A stretch of 64,000 nucleotides of DNA, from positions 16,304,755 to 16,368,754 of the forward strand of contig NC_087173.1 in the NCBI RefSeq assembly GCF_035594125.1, in the 5' to 3' direction. Position numbers and translations under genes: made by a program. Each line of letters begins with the position of its first letter. The first letter of the stretch is position 1. The stretch is from Scylla paramamosain (lineage: Eukaryota; Arthropoda; Malacostraca; Decapoda; Portunidae). Positions 1 to 64,000 of the stretch are shown here, piece by piece. Under the pieces are notes generated by a model. It saw only the letters and a list, made by a program, of their open reading frames with translations, searched no databases and was not told the origin of the DNA.

Positions 1-385
1 ACTCAGACTTCCCTTTAAGTGTCACCAATCATATTCACACAAAAAATCAAAAGATTTCATCAATTTTTTATACTTTTTGGAAAAAAAGACACACGCTACT
101 GATGTAAACAAAAGCATGTGGCTGAGTATGAGGCATTTAAATGGGATTTAAACAAATTATTGCATGTTTTGCCATAAATCTTTGTGAAATAATTGGGAAT
201 ATGTATGCCTACCATAATTTTTTTCACAATAGGTCTTTTTTATTTTTCTCCCAATCAGACGTCTCCCTAAAGAAATGGTCTGATTTTACTTGTGCAGTTT
301 ACAAAGGAGATCTAATGTGTCACTTTTGTGCTTAGTTTTATACTGGCACTTTTGAAATGCAATTAAGCCACACACGAAGACTCAC
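1..385. other. Intronic sequence, nothing recognised
   Basis: AT-rich sequence downstream of the last visible host exon. The short open frame at 141-335 has no protein-like character that I recognise. Confidence 0.5.
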
Positions 386-59221
<58,836 letters not shown>

Positions 59222-60015
59222 CTGAAAATTAATTAAAAAACATATGAAATACAAAATATTCATTGTAAAAGAAAACGAAGATTGTTATATTTTTTTTTCA
59301 CAAGTGGATTACAAGTCCATTTTAACATCTTCTATATGGTTCACTTCAATGCCAGACCATTTCAGTGCCAAGACTTCAGTGGTAAATCATTCAGCACCAC
59401 TGTTTCATCTACAATAACTGGTTTGCTTCAAGTCTGATTAACTCAATTTCATTTCCACATTGATAAGCAATTCTTAATATTCTCTCATCTGTTTTTTTCT
59501 ATTTCAGTCTTCTGTGCCGAGACTCATGTCCAGGTGAAAACTTAAAAAAATATTCACTCTATCCTTTTTGGCCTGACTTAAGAACAATGATGAAGTTTTT
59601 ACTAGTTTTTGCTTATTTGTATGTAGTACTACTGCTCTGGAGTGCTGCCAGGATGATCAGTGTGTGTTGCAGAGGGTGCCAGAGAAACTGCTTGCTAACA
59701 GGAGGCTGTATATTAATAAAAGTACTGGTGATGCAGAGAACCCAGCCCACCGGCATCCAGCCCAAGGCAAGGCACTGACTGACTGGGACAACAAGGAGTG
59801 CAGGAGAATGACAGAGGAGGGCATCACATGTGGGGTGAAAGACACAATGAGGGACTGTGTCCAAAGACAATGATATTGGTACAAGTTCCATACAGTGGAT
59901 GCAACATTCCTTTATTGCCTCACTGCCACCTGTTTGCCCCTTCATCATCATAACAATTGGTATTAAGTTCTCATAACATACACTGGTTCACACACATTCC
60001 ATCTTTATGTGGCAA
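59222..60015. other. Sequence upstream of exon 1
   Basis: Probably intron. Overlapping open frames at 59587-59951 on both strands are Cys-rich or hydrophobic but have no recognisable domain or convincing splice context. Confidence 0.4.
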
Positions 60016-63000
60016 ACTTAACTTCCAAAGTGGACCACATTCTGACTCTCTTCCCTTTTGCAGAGATCTCCATTCTTGGAGACTTTAATGTTCACCAACA
60101 CCTTTGGCTTTCTTCTCCTTTCACTGACCATCCTGGTGAACTAGCCCTCAACTCTGCTATCCTCCATGACCTAAAGCAATTGGTGCAACACCCTACTCGT
60201 GTTCCTGACCGTCTTGGAGATACGCCCAACATTCTTGACCTTTTCCTGACCTCTAATCCTTCTGCTTATGCTGTCACCCTCTCCTCTCCATTGGGCTCCT
60301 CCAATCACAATCTCATATCTGTATAACTAAGGAGATAGTGGAACAAGAGATAGATAGGCTAAAAAGTTCAAGACACCAAGACCAGATGAAATATATCCCA
60401 AAGTACTTAAGGAATGCAAAGAGGTCATTAGTGAGCTGTTAGTTTCTGTCTTTAGGAAATCACTTGAGTCAAGTGAAGTACCAGTAATGTGGAGGCAGGC
60501 TAATGTAGTACCCATCTTTAAGAAAGGAGAATAAACTTTACCATCTAATTATAGACCTGTCAGCTTAACTTCAGTTGTAAGTAAAATATTGGAGTCAATA
60601 ATAGCAAAGAACATTAGGGAGCACTTAGATAAATATAACTTGATAAATCAGTCACAGCATGGCTTCATGAAGGGGAAGTCTTGCCTGACGAACTTGTTAA
60701 ATTTTTATAGTAAAGTGTACGAGGCAGTAGATAATGGTGATAGTTATGACATCTTATATCTGGACTTTAGTAAAGCTTTTGACAAGATACCCCATCAGAG
60801 GCTCCTGAGAAAGATTAGGGCACAAAAGATTGATGGGAAGGTGTTAGGCTGGATAAAGTCATGGCTAAGCGACAGGCAACAAAGAGTTGTAATAAACAGC
60901 TCTAAATCCAAGTGGGGTCATGTAATTAGTGGGATACCACCGGGATCAGTATTAGAGCCATTGTTGTTTTTAACATATATCAATGACTTGGATAGCAGAA
61001 TTAGTAATGATGTTAATAAATTTACGGATGACATAAAGGTAGATTAATTAGGTCAGAATGCCATCACCTTGCAGGCAGATTTAGATAGGATGAATGAATG
61101 GACGGACAGATGGCAAATGCAGTTTAATATCAACAAATCCAAAGTACTTAGCATAGGTACAGGAAACCCACACAGTAGGTACACAATAAACAACAAAACT
61201 CAGGTCAGGGTACGAAGAAGATTTAGAAGTCATAGTTAGCTTTGAACTCCTTCTTGGAAAACAATGCATAGAAGCCAGAAACAGGGCAAATAGGGTATTA
61301 GGATTCATTTTTAGGAGTGTTACAAGTAGAAGGCCCGAAGTAATATCAAAGTTATATTTGGCACTGGTCAGACCTCATCTAGACTATGCTGTGCAGTTCT
61401 GGTCCCCACATTACAGGAAAGATATAGGTCTATTAGAATCAATACAGAGGAGAATGACTAAAAGGATATAAGGGATGAAGAGTATTTCTTATGAGACGAG
61501 ACTGAAGCTGTTAAATTTACATTCTTTTGAGAGACGTAGGTTAAGAGGGGACCTGATAGAAGTCTTTAAGTGGTATAAGGGTTATAACAAGGGGGATGTA
61601 AGCAAAATTCTTAGGATCAGTAACCAGGATAGAACAAGAAATAATGGGTTCAAGCTTGAAAAATTTAGGTTTAAGAAAGAGATAGGAAGAAACTAGTTCT
61701 CAAATAGAGTGGTAGATGAGTGGAACAGACTCAGTAATCATGTTCTTAGTGCTAACACACTAGGGGATTTTAAGAGAAGATTAGATGGGTTTATGGATGG
61801 GGATGATGGGTGGAAATAGGTAGGTATATTTCATACAGGGAATGCCACATGTAAGCCTGGTTGCTTCTTGCAGCTTCCCTTATTTCTTATGTTCTTATGT
61901 TCTTATGTATCTTGTCCTATCACTCCAATCCCTCCTCAGGATCCCCCTAAGCTAAGGTGCCTCTGGCATTTTACCTCTGATAATTGGGAGGACCTGAGGA
62001 GGTATTTTGCTGATTTTCCTTGGAATGACTACTGCTTCCATATCAGAGACCAGTCTTTGTGTGCCAAGCACATAACAGAGGTGATAGTGTCTGGCATGGA
62101 GGCGTACATTCCTCACTCTTTTTCTCGACCTAAACCTTCCAAACCTTGGTTTAACATAGCTTGTTCTTGTGCTATACATGATAGAGAGGTGGCCCACAAA
62201 AGGCACTTAAGCCTTCCATCACCAGAATCTCATGCACTTTATATTTCTGCCCGGAACCATGCCAAGTCTGTTCTCCAACTAGCCAAAAACTCCTTCATTA
62301 ATAGAAAGTATCAAAATCTTTCAAAATCTAACTCCCCTCATGACTTCTAGCATCCAGCCAAAAATATTTCTAATAACTTTCCTTCTTCTTTCCCTTCTTT
62401 ATTTCAACCAGATGGCACCACTGCTATCACATCCATCTCTGAAGTTGGACTCTTCTCTCAAACCTTTGCTAAAAACTCTACCTTGGACAATTCAGGGCTT
62501 GTTCCTCCCTATCCTCCACCCTCTGACTGCTTCATGCTACTTATTAAAATTCTTTGCAATGATGTTTTCCATGCTCTCACTGGCCTAAACACTCATAAAG
62601 CTTACAGAACTGATGGGATCCTTCCTATTGTTCTCCAAAACTGTGCCTCTGTGCTTGCACCTTGCCCAGTCAAACTCTTTCAACTCTGTCTATCAACATC
62701 TACCTTTCCTTCTTGCTGGAAGTTTGCCTACATTCAGCCTGTTCCTATAAAGTGTGACCATTCTAATCCATCAAACTACCGTCCTATTGCTTTAATTTCA
62801 TGCCTGTCTAAAGTTTTTGAATCTACCCTCAACAGGAAGATTCTTGAACATCTATCACTTCTATCTGATCGCCAGTATGGGTTCCATCAAGGCTGCTCTA
62901 CTGGAGATCTGGCTTTCCTTACTGAGTCTTCGTCATCGCCTTTTAGAGATTTTGGTGAAACTTTTGCTGTTGCCTTGGATGCATCAAAAGCTTTTGATAC

Positions 63001-64000
63001 AGTCTGGCACAAAGCTTTGATGTCCAAACTACCCTCCTATGGCTTCTATCCTTCTCTCTGTAACTTCATCTCAAGTTTCCTCTCTGACCGTTCTATTGCA
63101 GCTGTGGTAGACGGTCACTGTTCTTCTCCTAAATCTATTAACAGCGGTGTTCCTCAAGGTTCTGTCCTGTCACCAACTCTCTTCTTATTAGTCATCAATG
63201 ACCTTCTAAACCAAACTCCTCCACTGATACCATCCTGCACTTTTACACGTCTTTTCATAGACGTCCAACACTTCAGGAAGTAAACATTTCACACAGGGAA
63301 GCCACAGAATGTCTGATTTCTGGTCTTTCTAAAATTTCTGATTGGGATAGAGCAAACTTGGTATTGTTCAATGCCTCAAAAACTCAATTCCTTCATCTAT
63401 CAACTCAACACAACCTTTCAGACAACTATCCCCTCTTCTTCATTGACACTCAACTGTCCCCCTCTTCTATAATGAACATCCTTAGTCTGTCCTTTACTTA
63501 TAATCTGAACTGGAAACTTCAAATCTCATCTCTACCTAAAACAGCTTCTATGAAGTTATTCATTCTGAGATGTCTCCGCCAGTTTTTCTCACCACCCCAG
63601 TTGCTAACTCTGTACTAGGGCCTTATCCGTCCATGTATGGAGTATGCTTCACATGTCTGGGGGGTTCCAATCATACCACTCTTCTAGACAGGGTAGAATC
63701 AAAAGCTTTTCATCTCATCAACTCCTCTCCTCTAACTGACTGTCTTCAGCCTCTCTCTCATCGCCGAAATGTTGCATCTCTAGCTGTCTTCTACCACTAT
63801 TTTCATGCTAACTGCTCTTCTGATCTTGCTAACTGCATGCCTCCCCTCCTCCCGTGGTCTCACTGCACAAGACTTTCTTCTTTCTCTCACCCCTATTCTG
63901 TCCACCTCTCCAATGCGAGAGCTAACCAGTATTCTCAATCATTCATCACTTTCTCTAGTAAACTCTGGAACTCCCTCCCAGCTTCTGTATTTCCACCTTC
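60016..64000 (+). mobile_element. Family A copy A5, interrupted by a CR1-like element, runs off the window
   Basis: Begins inside the endonuclease (60016, [20 protein letters not shown], then [19 protein letters not shown]) up to 60324. It resumes at 61911 at the very next base of the family sequence (CTTGTCCTATC). Linker 61920-62350 ([17 protein letters not shown]). RT 62483-63283 with SYRPI-type, DASKAFDTVWHKAL and [14 protein letters not shown]. Just after this a deletion removes the YADD box (NDLLNQTPPLI). The C-terminal domain continues to the window end. Several frameshifts and a TAG near 62350. Confidence 0.92.
60325..61905 (+). mobile_element. CR1-like non-LTR element, 5' truncated, with octamer tail
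   Basis: Inserted in A5 with the 5-bp duplication TGTAT (60320-60324 and 61906-61910). The RT frame at 60589-61047 reads NLINQSQHGFMKGKSC, then ILYLDFSKAFDKIPHQRLL, ISGIPPGSVLEPLLFL (Pro-Pro in place of the usual Pro-Gln), and KFTDDIK in the catalytic box. C-terminal part 61240-61815 (SFERRRLRGDLIEVFKWY, then DFKRRLDGFMDGDDGW). The 3' end is a TTATGTTC-type repeat (61884-61905), as in CR1 elements, which lack poly-A tails. Stops at 60531 and 61045 and frameshifts make it inactive. Confidence 0.88.

Noticed and set aside
59587..59951. Overlapping small open frames upstream of exon 1 as an additional exon or a secreted peptide
   Set aside because: No recognised domain, no convincing splice sites, and both strands are equally open.

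Overview
The window is eukaryotic and looks like a decapod crustacean, most plausibly a brachyuran crab. This inference rests on large introns, very dense dinucleotide microsatellites (GT, GA/CT, AT), an arthropod-type TTAGG repeat, and several APE-type non-LTR retrotransposon families of the kind known to fill crab and shrimp genomes. No bacterial-style operons, CRISPR arrays, rRNA or tRNA genes were seen.

One host gene crosses most of the window on the minus strand. I could join 13 exons, from 59221 down to about 390, into a single open frame of about 741 codons. The junctions agree in phase. The product is a MUN-domain protein of the BAIAP3 / Munc13-4 (insect unc-13-4A, staccato) family, a factor for docking and priming of secretory vesicles. 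The 5' end (N-terminus, probably with the first C2 domain) and the C-terminal C2 domain lie outside the window on either side. Introns of 30 kb and 13 kb are packed with transposons.

Layout: 1-1000 holds the last two visible exons. 1.5-8.8 kb has an old family A retroelement fossil, an AT microsatellite, and a piggyBac transposase pseudogene split by a near full-length family A element. 8.9-26 kb is a chain of minus-strand family C non-LTR elements, mostly head to tail and partly linked by GT repeats. It contains a nested family A copy and a pogo-like MITE. 26.9-30.3 kb is a plus-strand family C copy. Exon 11 lies at 30.8-31.0 kb. A dead transposon-like gene of a widespread arthropod family lies at 32.4-33.7 kb. 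34.5-43.2 kb holds two more family C elements, with a nested family A 3' fragment and, at 40804-41495, an unusual foldback element carrying iterated TCGAAAA motifs around a central TTAGG array. 44.4-53.1 kb holds host exons 3-10, interrupted by family C-e at 45.1-48.4 kb. 53.4-57.8 kb holds a family A copy and a short piggyBac derivative with intact ends. Exons 1 and 2 lie at 58.3-59.2 kb. From 60.0 kb to the window end is a family A copy interrupted by a 5'-truncated CR1-like element.

Every autonomous transposon copy seen here carries frameshifts, stops or deletions. Nothing mobile appears able to encode its own enzymes. Family names A and C (with subfamilies) are my own labels, and clade assignment is from motif recognition only.
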